Assembly: GCF_009389715.1 (NCBI RefSeq)
Contig: NC_052407.1
Span: 434,001-498,000 of the forward strand
DNA length: 64,000 nt
From: Phoenix dactylifera
Lineage: Eukaryota; Streptophyta; Magnoliopsida; Arecales; Arecaceae
Direction of reading: 5' to 3'
The position numbers were made by a program, and so were the translations under genes. Each line of letters starts with the position of its first letter. Position 1 is the stretch's first letter. Shown piece by piece: positions 45,270 to 58,693 of this stretch. The notes beneath the pieces were generated by a model. The model saw only the letters and a list, made by a program, of their open reading frames with translations. It made no database searches and was not told where the DNA came from.

Positions 45270-45671
45270 TTTTTTTTTTTTTTTTTTTGCTTAAAAAAAG
45301 GGGAAGGGAGGAAGGGACAAGCCCACCCCCGCTATGTAGCAACCCCCACTGAGCCCCCACCCTGCCAGGAGAATGTTCGATGCGGATAGAAATGACCGTG
45401 TGTTGGGCATCCCGGCCGGTTTTACTCATACCCTCTCCATCCGTGGGCCTGGTTCGGTTATCCCTCTGTGCTCCGACACGAATATTACGTGTAAGTACGT
45501 CACACCTGGCACTACTGAGGCTACCAGTAGAGTGATACGTCCTTCCAGACCCCATGTCCGAGCAGTAAGCATCCGGTCTCTACAATTTAATCGACGCCCG
45601 TGCGTTTCGAACTCGGAACCACTTGGTTGGAATTAAGGCCAAGCTCCCGCTAGACTAACACCTCAGTGGCT
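45270..45671 (-). mobile_element. tRNA-derived SINE
   Basis: Read on the minus strand, the element starts near 45671 with GAGCCACTGAGGTGTTAGTC. It has an A-box-like TTAGTCTAGCGGGAGC and, about 40 bases on, a B-box-like GGTTCCGAGTTCGAAAC. This is the RNA polymerase III promoter layout of a tRNA-derived SINE. A GC-rich body of about 330 bp follows and the element ends in a long A tail (T run 45270-45288 on the plus strand). CTCACT precedes the T run and a similar CACTCACTTTTT follows the 5' end, a possible target-site duplication. SINEs have no coding capacity and depend on LINE enzymes; the open frames across it are not genes. Confidence 0.75.
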
Positions 45672-47774
45672 CCACTCACTTTTTGTCATTATCCTGATTT
45701 TTCATCTATATTCTCTGATTACTGTAGAGAAAGAATCGTTCAGACATGAGATAAATCGATATGGCCTATAAATTAAAAATATTGAAAGAAAAGTTTTTGG
45801 AATTATTTGGATTTATCAAAGTACTTGTGAGGTGAGTAATGCTTCACTTTTTCTATATTTATCAACAAATTATTAAATTATTATATTAATAAATTTTAAA
45901 TTATACTATTCATGATCTATGAATTTGATGAACAATACTTTATTATTGAATATTCTTTATTTTGGAATATTATGATAATGCATGATTAGAAGTATTAATT
46001 TTATTATGGATTATGCATGATTGGAAGAATTGACCTTGTTATAGATTATACTTAATTGATTTTCATACCACATGACTTGTTATATTTTTGTTGAACCAAG
46101 ATATGAAACCGCATGATTGTTTTAAATTCTTAGCATGACTATGTTTAGGATTTCACTAATGGAGCTAATATGTTGGCACTTGATTAGTCTTGATAGGTTT
46201 ATATTGCAAGAAGATGCATGGCATACTACAAGAAGATATGTGGTTCTGAAGAATTTTACTGCAAGATGATGCACGATATACCGTAAGCAGATGCGTGGTA
46301 TCATGACCGTGCCATGGGAAAAATGTAGTCATAGCTCATGATCGATGAGATTAACTTACTATTTATAAACTATTACTTATTGAATTGTCTGATTTATCTA
46401 ATTAATATATTCATTGCTTACTTTTTATAAATTCGGAGAACTAGTTTAGCTTAGGATTTGTTATGAGCGAGTAATTAGAATTTTACTACAGTTTAATATA
46501 AGATCTTTCGAATATTATTGAATATGATGAGACATTATAGTTTGAATTTTAATTATTTAAAATTTAAATTTAAATAATTAATTGTTTATTTTGTTGTTTA
46601 TTTTATAATATCGGGATGAAATATTTTGTATGTTTGTAAAAAGAGATTCTATAAATATACAGTAATTTCCACGATGTTGAGTCGTAATTTTGGATCAGAA
46701 AATGTGACAATTACGAGCAGTAAAATAAGTTATTCATCTGACTTCGAAGCGCGCTTACTTGAATCCCACGCGTGTTTCAGCATGTGAAGAGATCTTCCAT
46801 TTATGAAGGGTAGTAAATCCCACTCACTCCTACGGTATATACCCGTTCATATCTATTTTCATATTCAATTCGGATCATACTATTTTTTTGGTCCGGTTAA
46901 ATTTAAATACGGATTCGAATAATCAATTCAAAAATCTTCCGACTACAGATAGGGATGTATCTGATTTTTCTGAATTCAGATCTGATTTCGAATTCGGATA
47001 TCCATATAGTAAGTAAAAAGAAGAAGTTTAAGTTAAATTTTATTAGAAAATTAATTAGGTGATTAACTAAACTTAAACTAAAAAGAATCTAAATATTGGA
47101 CGACTGGCACTTAAGACAGTTTTCGAAATACAGAATACCCAATTCGAATAAAATTCTTCGAATCATCCCACATGTCTGAAAGGCTCAAACCTCTTATTCG
47201 TCCGCTTCATCCCACTTTCCTCTTCGCCGTGTTGAATTAGAGTTTTGAAAATCTCTCCTTTTTTTTAATGGCTATATCTTTATTTTATTTTTTAATAATT
47301 AATTTTATTTAAATTTGATTAATATCCAAAAAAATATTTAATTTATATATGTATTTAGATAAAAAATATGAATATATTTAATATATGATTTATATCTCTA
47401 TCTATTTATAATAAATATAGATAATTTTTTATCGATTTAAAACAAATATATAAATTATTTTTGATATTTATTTAATATTCATATTTATATTTATTAAAAA
47501 ATATAAATATAAATATAGATATAATAATATTCGATCATTAAATTTTTTAAAATAGATACGTGTCACGATCATAACGCCTCTGATGAGGATATAAGGAACC
47601 GTGTTCCTTTTGAACTCTTGAACGCGGTTACTTTTTATTTCACCGAAGAGGCGGCGGGTCGGCGGGTCGGAGGGAAATATAATATATTAGTAGAAGACAA
47701 GGCGAAAGGTCCCGCTCGTGAACCCACGAAAACCCTCTTGTGGTTTCCCCTCTCGCCCGCCCGCCCTCCCTCCA
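45672..47774. other. intergenic and threonine dehydratase upstream region
   Basis: Very AT-rich from about 45700 to 47550, with low-complexity TA-rich sequence at 47270-47550. No gene is readable. The last 200 bases are the probable promoter and leader of the threonine dehydratase gene; a TATA-like ATATAAGG lies at 47589-47596, about 180 bp before the ATG. A tract near 46420-46690 resembles an LTR end but is not supported by a partner copy. Confidence 0.45.
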
Positions 47775-50700
47775 ATGGAGTCCCTCGCCTTCGCCCGCCC
47801 CTCCCGCGTTGGGCTCCAATTCCCCGCCCGCTCGCCGCCGCCAACGGCCGCAGGCAGACGCCCTTTCCTCCTCGCCCGTCACCCCCGCCCCGCAGCCGCC
47901 GAGGGAAAAGGTCCCCTCTGGACCGCCGCCGCCGTCGCTTCCTCCTCCTCGGCGGCTATCACGTCGCAACCCGACGTCGCCTCCTCCTCCCGTTCCACTC
48001 TTCCCCTTAAAAGGGTTACCGCCGATTCGTTGCAGTACGAGAGCGGGTACTTGGGCGGCATCTCGGAGAGGACCGCGGCGCCGGGGGTGGAGGGAGGGAG
48101 GGATGGAGCGCCCAATCCGATGGAGTATCTGACCAATATACTCTCTTCGAGGGTGTACGATGTCGCAATCGAGTCCCCCCTGCAGCTGGCGCCGAAGCTG
48201 TCGGAGAGGCTTGGGGTCGATATCTGGCTCAAGAGAGAGGACTTGCAACCCGTAAATCCTTCTTCTACTCTTGTTTTTTTCTGTGGGATTTCGTCCAAAG
48301 AATGTTTTTTGTTTTTTCTTTGTGATTTTTGTTGTTGTTTTTCACTAAAATTTCAAACTTTGTACGAATTTATATTGATTTGGTTCGGTGGAGTCTCTAA
48401 CATCATAGGTTCTCCACTTCTCCCATTGTACAAAATATTTCCATCTCTTTTGCCGCTAAATTCTGCATGCCATTTTGCTTAGCCCTTCTTTCAGTGCCCC
48501 TTGATTAAAATACCGATTAACTTTCATAATCATGCTTCCTTTCCTCTTTCCCTATGATTTTTTTTTGTGCTGCTAGAATTTTCGAATATAGCGCATCAAG
48601 CCCGAGATGCAAAGATTTCTTCTTTCTTCATTTTCTCTTCCATTTCTATACGAGATTCTCAAACTGTATTTAATGCATGCTATCGATGGACTAATGTAAA
48701 TCTTCAATTTGACTGAGTCGATAATTAATGTTTGTTCTTCACTCCTGCTCATCTCTTGATTAGTATGACGTAGTTGCGAGCACAAGCTTTTCATGTCTGC
48801 ACCTCAAAATGTTCTTGCTTGGAAGTGATGGCAATGTTGACTTAATATGCAGGTCTTTTCATTCAAGTTGCGAGGGGCATATAACATGATGGCCAAGCTG
48901 CCGAGGGATCAGTTGGGCAGGGGTGTTATCTGTTCATCTGCTGGTAACCATGCCCAAGGAGTTGCATTGGCTGCTCGGAAACTAGGTTGTGATGCTGTGA
49001 TTGTAATGCCCGTTACCACACCAGAAATTAAGGTTTCTTTATCGCTCTCTGTTATTACCGTCTTTTCCTTTTTCTTGATGGATATCTTGGTTTCAATTTC
49101 AATTGTTGTATCTCTTTCTTTGCTTCCCCTTCTAATATAATCTATGTTTCAGTGGAAATCTGTTGAGAGGTTAGGTGCAACAGTTGTTCTTGTGGGGGAC
49201 TCTTATGATGAAGCCCAGTTATATGCCAAGCAACGTGGTGAGCAGGAAAGTCGCACATTCATACCCCCTTTTGATCATCCAGATGTCATCATAGGTCAGG
49301 GCACTATTGGGATGGAAATCATTCGCCAATTGAAAGGCCCACTACATGCTATATTTGTGCCTGTTGGAGGTGGTGGACTGGTAGCGGGAATAGCTGCTTA
49401 TGTAAAACGGGTTCGCCCAGAGGTCTGTGTCTTTTTGAACATTTCTTATCTTGTTGCAGTGACTTAAAATAATTTGTGATATGCGCACAAATTACTGTAA
49501 GAGGAAAAAAATATGCATTCTCATAGTTGGATGTTAGAGCATGTTTATATTCTAAATATTGTATCAGCTTATTCTTTTTATCTGTATCCATTTATATCCT
49601 GTTGTAATAGCAAGGTCCTGAGCAACATTAATATGTATGCATAAATTCCATGTCCTGGACTTCACTTTATATGCTGTGAATTTATATTATATGTTTTAGA
49701 TCCCCAAAATTCTTGATCATTTGAATTAGATAGATCCTCATATGCTTGCCTTTACGTATAAGAGGTCTTGTTTTGACTCTGGATTACGTTCATTATATTC
49801 TTCTTATAATTTACACATTTACTGTTGACAATGATCTGTTTTATTATGTTTGAGAATTTTTAACTTATTTCTTTTATTCTAGTATTGTAATAGAGCTTTA
49901 CGATACAATTTTGTTTTGTTCAATTTCAATGGCCTTAATTTGAATTATTTTGCCTAGAAACAAATTTTGCTGATGATTTTGCTTCAAAATTTTGATTTAA
50001 TGTGATTATGGAAGGCTTAGTGTGCATTTGATTTTCAAAAAACTTAAGAGTGCTTTAAAGTGGAAAAAGTTTGTTTCTGCGACTTCAATGAGAAATTGGT
50101 AACCCAGAACTAGAACATGCTATACCAAAGGCGGATATGCAATTAATGATACCTCTAATCTAAGGTACTAAATTTGGCTGTGAGCATATAGTTCCTTTTC
50201 TTTCCTTCTTTTGAGGGGAGTTGTGGCCATATAACTCAAGAATCCTTACCGCTGATCATGATCTACATATTTTATAAAAGTATGGCCAAGAGTTACCAAT
50301 TTCAGATTATGTCTCCTGTAGATGAATTGAAAACATTCCCTCGCTCCCTCCCTCTCTCCATCTCTCAACACAAGCAAGATAGAAACATGTGTGATCTCCT
50401 AGGATATCATGCATGCTTCGTAAAGTACACTGTATAATGCAGTGTACTGCTTATTTTGGTGAAACATTACATGCTTGGATCTTGAACATCGAATCTCAAA
50501 TAGAACTCTGATTACACATATAATAATATTTTTATCTAATATGTGCCGGATGCCTGATTAGGTCTATAAACTTCTATATCCTGTTCTTTGTGTAACGCTG
50601 ACAGCATGTCCTGTCTCACAAGGTTTTCTTGAATTCAGTTGGAATATGGGCTCAGCCTACTTTTTCTTTTTGCTTTTTTTTCCACAAATAGTCTGATTTG

Positions 50701-53700
50701 CTTCTTCAAGTACATCAAGATGAAATGTGTCTTTATATCGTGGAGAGGAATGTCATTGTTAAGTGGTCTAACTTTATGTTTATTAATGTGCCACAGTAAG
50801 GCACTTTACTTTATCTGAATAGCAATCCTTTGTTAGAGTTGTTGATACTATTTAGCTTTCTCTGCAGGTAAAGATCATTGGAGTGGAGCCTTCTGATGCA
50901 AATGCCATGGCATTATCTTTGTATCATGGTCAAAGGGTCACGCTAGAGCAAGTGGGAGGATTTGCAGATGGTGTGGCTGTTAAAGTAGTTGGAGAAGAGA
51001 CATTTCGCTTATGCCGAGAACTGGTAGACGGAGTGGTTCTTGTCAGTCGTGATGCTATTTGTGCATCTATAAAGGTTAAACTTTGTTCTTTTTTTTGCAT
51101 TCATTAATATTTTTATGAAATATATTATGTTAAGAGGATACTCAGTCTTCTTAATTGTGCAACATGAAACACTGATCAGACTAAAATGTTGATGCAAGAA
51201 CCCGTAGTAAATCATATGTTTAGTAGTAAATTTTTATTGTATTACCTAGCGTTTCATTTGTAAGGTTATGAAGTTAGATCGCACATAATAGCTAGATGAA
51301 GGTTGTTGTACATACTGGCAATTCATTATTGCTATTAAGCATTAGATACTTGTTTGCTTCTATCTACTTTCTCTCCATTTACCTCTAGGGCCATATATGC
51401 ATTCATGCTCACTGTAAAAAATAGGACAATTTTGGTCAGTCAAGGCAGTATTATTTATCATATCTGCAATTGGTATTTCTCTTTGTTTAAATTTACATAC
51501 AATTTTTCTAACTGCTTAACCATTTAGCTGTCCTTTTGATGAAGAAGTTGTTTAAATACTTATGGATGGTGCATATCTAAGGAAAATCTAAGTTTTTGAT
51601 AACCGCAATGAGATTGGATTGTCAACTTGATGGTTAGATGAAGTTAACAAAGTGACTGTGCTTGCACTGGGAAATTAGTTCCAAGAATTGATGTGTAGAA
51701 AAATCTGTGAATTGTTGGAATTCAAGAGGGCCACTTCAATATTTCAATGACCATTATATTGAGAAAAGCAATGTTTCTCGTATAAATACTTCTACGCAGG
51801 ACATGTTTTACATTAGACAAAATATTCTGTGCTTACAAGATTACACAGCTGAAAAACAGAATTTATATGGAATCACAGCTCGTAATTTGCACGCACAAGC
51901 AAACAGAAATTCTTAGTTTGATTTGTTTGTGAAGAGTTGTTGAGCATGTGATTATATGCTCTACCAACTACTAAGCTTACTTTTAGTAATCATATACTAA
52001 TGTCAATAGATGGAATAAGACTTCAGCAAAGGTTACTAAATGATTTAGTTGTTGTTTATTAATCTGGGCCTTAAAGCACATTTGGAAAGGTGTGATGTTA
52101 ATTCCATCAGATGTATAAATTTTCCCCTTCTTTTAGAAAAAGAACTATTCTTTTTATAAATTGTGGGCAACTCACATATGCTTGGCTGCTTAGTTAGGGT
52201 CCATAAGTGGATCTTTTGAGTAGTACTGAAATTGATAGTCCTTGTACTTACCACTGGAACTTTAACGGCGATTGTTAGTTTTGCCGATTGATAATTTCTT
52301 GTTTGCTATTCCAGGAGAAGAATTCCTTAACTGATTCAGAGAGCATGTGCTTCATAATGTATTGAACTTCCTAAATACATTAATTAATCTTTGATCAACT
52401 TATTGAATTGTTATTTGTTGGACCAAGTGTTTCAGAACTTGATAGTTTGTAACTGTAAAGATGAATCTAAAAGCATAGGTACCTGATTTACTGATTATGA
52501 GCTAGTAATGATTTCTTTTAGTTGAATACAGCCTATTATTAATGATGATATGATCTTTTAACATTCTGATAGACCTATTTCTATGGTTTCTTTTGGGCCC
52601 CAATGCTTCAGTAGATTTTACTCTCCAATACAATGAACTTTCTATACCCAACATGTATTTGACTTATTTTCCACTTAAGTGGAGCTAAGTATTTTGTGGC
52701 TTGCAAACTTGGCAGATAAACTTGAAGTGCAAACAATTTGTAGTGCTGGAGGTGATTCTAGATATTTCTATGACATAACAAGCATTTCCTGTGATGCTCT
52801 TATTCTCATCATGTGCTGCTATAAGATGTTTCCTTGAGTGATCTCTTAAAGTTTCTTTTGCTTCATTATATTTTCGTTTTTCAAGAATTAGAATTTGGTG
52901 TCTGAGTACATCTTTATTTCTATTTTTCTATAAAAACTGTAGAAATTAACAGATTTAAAACTTAAATGTTGAAATATTTACATTCACATGCAGGATATGT
53001 TTGAGGAGAAAAGGAGCATTTTAGAACCAGCTGGTGCCCTTTCTTTAGCTGGGGCAGAAGCCTACTGCAAATACTATGGCTTGAAAGGTACAAGTGTTGT
53101 TGCAATAACTAGTGGCGCAAACATGAACTTTGATAGGCTTAGGTTAGTAACTGAACTTGCTGACGTTGGTCGGAAACGAGAGGCTGTTCTCGCTACCATA
53201 CTGCGAGAGGAGCGTGGAAGTTTTAAACAATTTTGTGAACTGGTATGCTACATGATTGTCTTTATCACATTTTATGATTCAGACTTTGTGGTCTTTAAAC
53301 ATGTAAACATGGATCATAATTGCAGGTTGGTTCTATAAACATTACAGAGTTCAAATATAGATATGATTCACGTAAAGAAGATGCTCTTGTTCTTTACAGG
53401 CAAGTAGTAACTTGATTTTAGTGAGATTGTAGAACCTGCTTATGATCTGGAAAAAGATGCTTTGATGCCATTTTTCTTCATTTTTGAGAATTTTCAAGTT
53501 TTTTTTTGTTTTGGAGTTTCCTTTGTCAATGTTAGATTCTTTTTTAGTGATATTCTTGCATATAATGAATTCGGTGCAGAAATGTATAGGTCTGTGAATT
53601 TTTTTAGTCTTTTGGCATTTGCTATTGCAGTGTTGGGCTTCACACTGATGCTGAACTTGTAGCAATGGTGGAGCGCATGAAATCTGCACAGCTAAGAACT

Positions 53701-55406
53701 ATTAATCTTACCAACGATAATGTGGTGAAGGATCATATGCGATACTTTGTATGTTTCTCATCTTGTTTTATCAATAATCCCTATAAGCATTCTCTATTTG
53801 ATTGCCTAAGCTCAGAAACTGACAAACTTTGAGAAATTAATCTATGCTGGATTTTTTTTTCTTTCTATTGGCCTGTTGTAAAGAGTGTCAGAAATCCTGG
53901 CGTAATACCTGATCTGGTTTGGATGTGTAATAAAATACGGGTTGGGATTCAGTCTTTGGTATAATTTAGAATTTTGACATGCCAGACTTGTGTCCAACAC
54001 TCTGACAACATTGTATTTCTGGTAAACTGGGATAATTGATCTAGTGTAGATACATCCCATAGAGTCACTCAACAAAAGATCTCTCAGCTCACCAGTAGTA
54101 ACAGAATTGTAACAAATAGAAACCATGGTCAGCAACAAAATTGGCAACCCAATCCGCAGGCCGATTACCCTTGCAGTAGGTGTGGGAGGCGTGGAACCTC
54201 AGAAGATGAGATTGCCAAATATCTGTAAGCACAGGGTAAAGATTCACATTCTCACTGGGGCATCAATTGATCCAGGAGACCACTATTGACACCTCCCCGT
54301 CAAGCCCTATACCCTTGCCTTGCAAGGAGGTAACTGCAGAGCAAAGCGCACTGCAGTCTGACACCCTTGTCTTGTGGTGTTGGTGTATGCATGTGTGTCT
54401 TAACCTTATGGATATGTATAATGACTACATACATACAAATGAACCTGTTACAAACATGTGTGCATGTGTATTTACTATATGGTCATTTATTTTTGTAGTG
54501 GTTGTGTATATGCATACATGAGTGTTCATGCGTGCATGTATCCATACGGATAAATACGTATTCATTTCACATGCAACAATATATGCACCTGCTTATCTTG
54601 TGACCATTTCCAACAAATGTTGTGGAAAATGGGGCATAGATTGTCCCTTACATGTCATGGAAAATTATGGTTTCTGAAAGCATAGCTGTAAGAAGTTGTA
54701 ACAATAAATGCAAGATTTAATCCATCTTGCTGTGTTCCATCAATTCAATTGTTTGCCAAAGTCTCCATCAAGTTACTTTGCTGGCTTATCTTATAATCTT
54801 ATATACAATGCATATGCGGCATAGCCTTGGAAAAATCAACATACCAAATGCCATCAGTAATTTTATTTCATTCTGGTATATCTTCAGATGGGAGGCCGGT
54901 CGAATGTCCAAGATGAGCTACTTTGCCGATTTATCTTCCCCGAGAGGCCAGGTGCTCTCATGAAATTTTTGGATGCCTTTAGTCCACGTTGGAATATCAG
55001 CCTCTTCCATTATCGAGCACAGGTTTGTTACTTTCCTGGTATCTATCTAAACTAACTTGTCATCAGCTTGAAATGCTATGAAGGAAGATCCTGCATCCGT
55101 GAGGATGGGATGAAAGCTTTCTGTACTGAGGAAAATTCTCGAGTTCTTTTTATAGGAATAAGCAAGGGCAGGTTATACTTCTGAAGAGCGGGGTGATATT
55201 ATTTGCACTCAGAACAAAAGAACAATATACGCATTATTTATATTTTGGTTGCTTTTCTTTCACAGGGTGAGACTGGTGCTAATGTTTTGGTTGGAATCCA
55301 AGTGGCAAAGGAGGATATGGAAGAATTCGCAAATCAGGCTAACAAACTTGGTTATGAGTATACGTACGAGGTAACCAATGAGGCTTATCAGCTTTTAATG
55401 CAGTGA
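47775..55406 (+). CDS. OMR1: plastid threonine dehydratase (threonine deaminase), nine exons
   Basis: Catalyses threonine to 2-oxobutanoate, the first committed step of isoleucine synthesis, in plastids. Exons: 47775-48251, 48853-49032, 49153-49422, 50868-51074, 52994-53242, 53326-53399, 53631-53748, 54888-55022, 55266-55406, giving 616 residues, close to the usual size of about 600. Residues 1 to about 90 are Ala/Ser/Arg/Pro-rich, a transit peptide. The PLP lysine is K164 in [20 protein letters not shown] and the phosphate-binding GGGG (291-294) are present. Two C-terminal ACT-like regulatory domains follow ([28 protein letters not shown]), which in the family bind isoleucine and valine. The start is the first ATG before the transit peptide ([13 protein letters not shown]); an in-frame ATG lies 19 codons upstream. 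Intron 6 (53400-53630) uses a GC donor (AG|GCAAGT). Intron 7 contains a LINE fragment. Confidence 0.95.
53851..54375 (-). mobile_element. LINE RNase H fragment in threonine dehydratase intron 7
   Basis: On the minus strand, from right to left, [11 protein letters not shown] near 54280 and [16 protein letters not shown] near 54140-54180 are the two hallmark blocks of a LINE RNase H domain (usual E-x-D-S-x-x-V-x-W-I and E-x-N-x-x-A-D-x-L-A). A T run at about 53850-53859 is the A tail. The element is 5'-truncated and its frame is broken. It lies in the opposite orientation to the host gene. Confidence 0.65.
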
Positions 55407-58069
55407 ATAGTAATCAAACCAAATGTCTGTGATCGCATGCGGTGGAATCGGGCGTGATTGCTCGGATTAAACATGGAGTGGTTGAAGATTTCATTGGAGG
55501 AACCTGGTGGGTGAAATATCTAGGATCTAATGAGACTGTTTTTCGACTCTAGCATTGAGTTCCCAATTTTTTTCTTACTTTTTATCATCTTTAGTTTTGG
55601 GCTTAGAACTATACTATATATCTGCTGCCCTCGGGAAAAGGTTCCCTCACTATTTATGTAATCTATAGGTGTTGTTTGAAGAGGACTCCAAGGCAATCAT
55701 TTTGTGGCTTTAGCAAGCGTTGTATAATAGACCTTGCAGTCCACATTAAGATCGATCGAGCTGCAGCATTGCTCATTGAGACTCGATCGGCTTATCAAAT
55801 GGGTTTCATCACTCTGTCTTTGAGATCTTCTGGGTTTCATCACTGTCTTTGATTTACTATTAGCTCATGGACCTCACGTACCTTTGAGTTGGGAGGTTCC
55901 AGCTACAAGTTCAGAAACAGTAAACATGTTCCACGCTAGTTTATGCTCTACTGAGGTTGTAGAGGAGAGACATTCTTGGGACTTTATATGCTCGACTATG
56001 TTTATCTTTGATATAGAAATTTCCCTTCCTAACGCGCCACCACTTTCTTTTGTACGCAGGGAATCACCGGAGAGATTAAGTTTAGGGCGCACTTAGAAAT
56101 TGGAATGGAAATTTGAAATGGTTATCAAAATGGATCGGAGTAAAAATTGGAATGGCCATATCTATGCTTGATTCATGATTGGAATTAGAATTAGAATAGG
56201 ATTCGAATACTAAAGAGTTAGAATTAGATTTTGAGGGGTTGAGATATTCTCTTTTTTTTTTTTAATAGAAACTTTATTTTTTTCTGAAATTAGAATTGGA
56301 CTAAAATTTTTTCCAACCAAATGGTTAGAAAACAAATGCCACGCAAAATTTTGCAGTGATTTGCGAGAAGAAAATAATAGTGAAACAAAAGAAATTGAGA
56401 GAGAAAAATAAATTTTTATTCAAGATAAAATAAAGGCTAAAACAATAGGATTGGCTCTTAGTCTTAAATAGGTCTCACCTCACTAAAAACAATTCTGTCC
56501 AAATTTCTTTATATAATTCTCTCTTATTTAAAAAACTGTATTTTCTTCCATTACAGAACAAAAATATCAATCTTCTGTACGGACTAAAAAAACAAACTCA
56601 AATATATTAAATCTAATACTCAACCTAACAAAAATAGATTTGCATTAAAAAAATAAATTATTCTAATTAATATTGGCATAGAAAATAAAAATAAACTAGA
56701 AATAAAATTTTAATACAAGTAGTTAAAGCAAGCAAATTTACGCCTAGCTAGCAAGCAGCCTTGGGCACAGCAACAACTGTTCCAGGATCCAATACTTACA
56801 GCACCCATTTATCCTTTTTTTTTTCTTATAATGTGGCATCCATTATCTTCACACGAATATCAAATCTAGTTCCAATAGATGACCAATTAGGGAGGCCTAC
56901 TTACCCAGCAGCAATTATTCAAAGCAGGAAGAGAGAACGAGGAGTATTTCTGAGTTTCAGAAGAAAAGCATTTCTTTTGCAGTCACCATTAACGTCCATC
57001 ACCAACTCAACATTATCTTAATTCTTAGGTCGCAGGTGTCAGCTAGTGAGTTAGAATAAAGAACATCTGTTTGGTTTAACCAGAGAAATTCATCAGAGTG
57101 ATGCGCCGCGAGGCCACCAAAATGCTTAGTTCTGAGAAGTACAAATAAATGGAAGGAGAGAATCATAAGAACATTGCAATGCAACGCCTGGTTTTCTCCT
57201 TCTACCACCTGTTCTCTTGTTAGTAGGGCTAAGTAGAGGAAAGGCAACAGTGTGGTCCATGATCTGACCGTTCCAAGATTAGCACAATTGTACCTAGAAA
57301 ATTTACTAATCCAGCTGGCTGGCATCTTCCCATTTATATACATAGATGCTACACACGTGCCATACATGTGAGGCTAAGCATGGATAACTGTGCTTGCATT
57401 TATGTCTATGATCTCGCTCTCAAACTTTTTGTTGCTCCGCTCGTTCTCTCTCTCTCTCTTTGTGTGTGTCAATAAATGCGTGTATCTGCTAAAATGGATA
57501 ATTTATATATTTTTAGTATTAATATATCTAATAAAATTAAAAAATAATAAATTTTGAAGTGCTCTGCACCATCCATCGCTATAGCGAGACATGCTTTTGC
57601 AATTCACATGATTGAAGGCACAAAACGACTCTTTTCCTCCCAAAGTAATCTCTATAGGCTATGATTAGTCCAAGCCATGTAAGTGTTAGTTATATTAGAC
57701 ACCAAGCCACTCACAAACGAGCCTTAAACGTGATAAACTGCACCCACCCTTCTCGTTTCTATCTGAAGACTGGAGCTTTATGTAGGTGCAGAACATGCTT
57801 CACCCTTGGTTGGGAACCCGGATGGGCGTTTCTTGGAATCCTAGGCCCACCCATCACTTACTGCGCTTTAATTACCCCACCTTTTGCGAACACCGCTTCC
57901 TAGTCCTCCCTCCCCTCTTTAAATGGCCCCCCCACAGCCTGTACCACCTGTCTTCCACCACCATTACTCGCACTTCAGACCACCCCTCTCCATTTCCCAA
58001 CCTCTCACCCTCCTCCTCCTCCTCTTACACTCTCCTTCAAGCATCTCCTCCCCCCCTCCCCACTACCAG
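55407..58069. other. intergenic between threonine dehydratase and the GDSL gene
   Basis: The first 500 bases or so are probably the threonine dehydratase 3' UTR. Then comes AT-rich sequence (56100-56720) without coding motifs, a CT/GT microsatellite at about 57440-57470, and the likely promoter and pyrimidine-rich leader of the GDSL gene from about 57780. Confidence 0.45.
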
Positions 58070-58661
58070 ATGGGCTTAAGCATGGTTGGAATGGGTGGAT
58101 CGGTGATGCTGGTATTGGTGGCTCAACTATTAATGGCTGGGTTGGTGGGGGTGTGTGAAGGGCAGGGCCTCGTCCCTGGGGTCGTCATCTTTGGGGACTC
58201 GGTCGTAGACGTCGGCAACAACAACAACCGCCTCACTCTCGTGAAGGCCAACTTCCCTCCGTATGGGAGAGATTTCGTCGACCATGCTCCCACTGGAAGG
58301 TTTTGCAACGGCAAACTAGCAACTGACTTCACTGGTAACCAGCAATGTTTCCTAACTTCTAACTACTTAGGCTTGGCTAGCTCCTACATCAAAGTTCTAG
58401 TTTGAGCTGCTTCTAATTAATGTTATTGCAAGCCTACCAAAGATGATGTAGCCAACCTTCAAATGGACTACTCCTGAAACTACTATCGCTAACATTTTAT
58501 ATATAAACGCAGTGGAGAATCTTGGGTTCACTTCGTATCCGCCAGCCTATCTCAGCGAGCAGGCCACGGGGAAGAACCTCTTGTCCGGTGCCAACTTCGC
58601 CTCTGGTGGTGCTGGCTACTTGGACAGTACATCAACCCTTTATGTGGGTGCTTTTGATGCT

Positions 58662-58693
<32 letters not shown>

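Noticed and set aside
45253-45636. Open frames on both strands near the SINE
   Set aside because: They run across the SINE body and its tail; SINEs do not code for protein.
46420-46740. Possible solo LTR or LTR end (sequence ending near GTGACA)
   Set aside because: No matching partner, no target-site duplication and no start could be found; the resemblance is only general.
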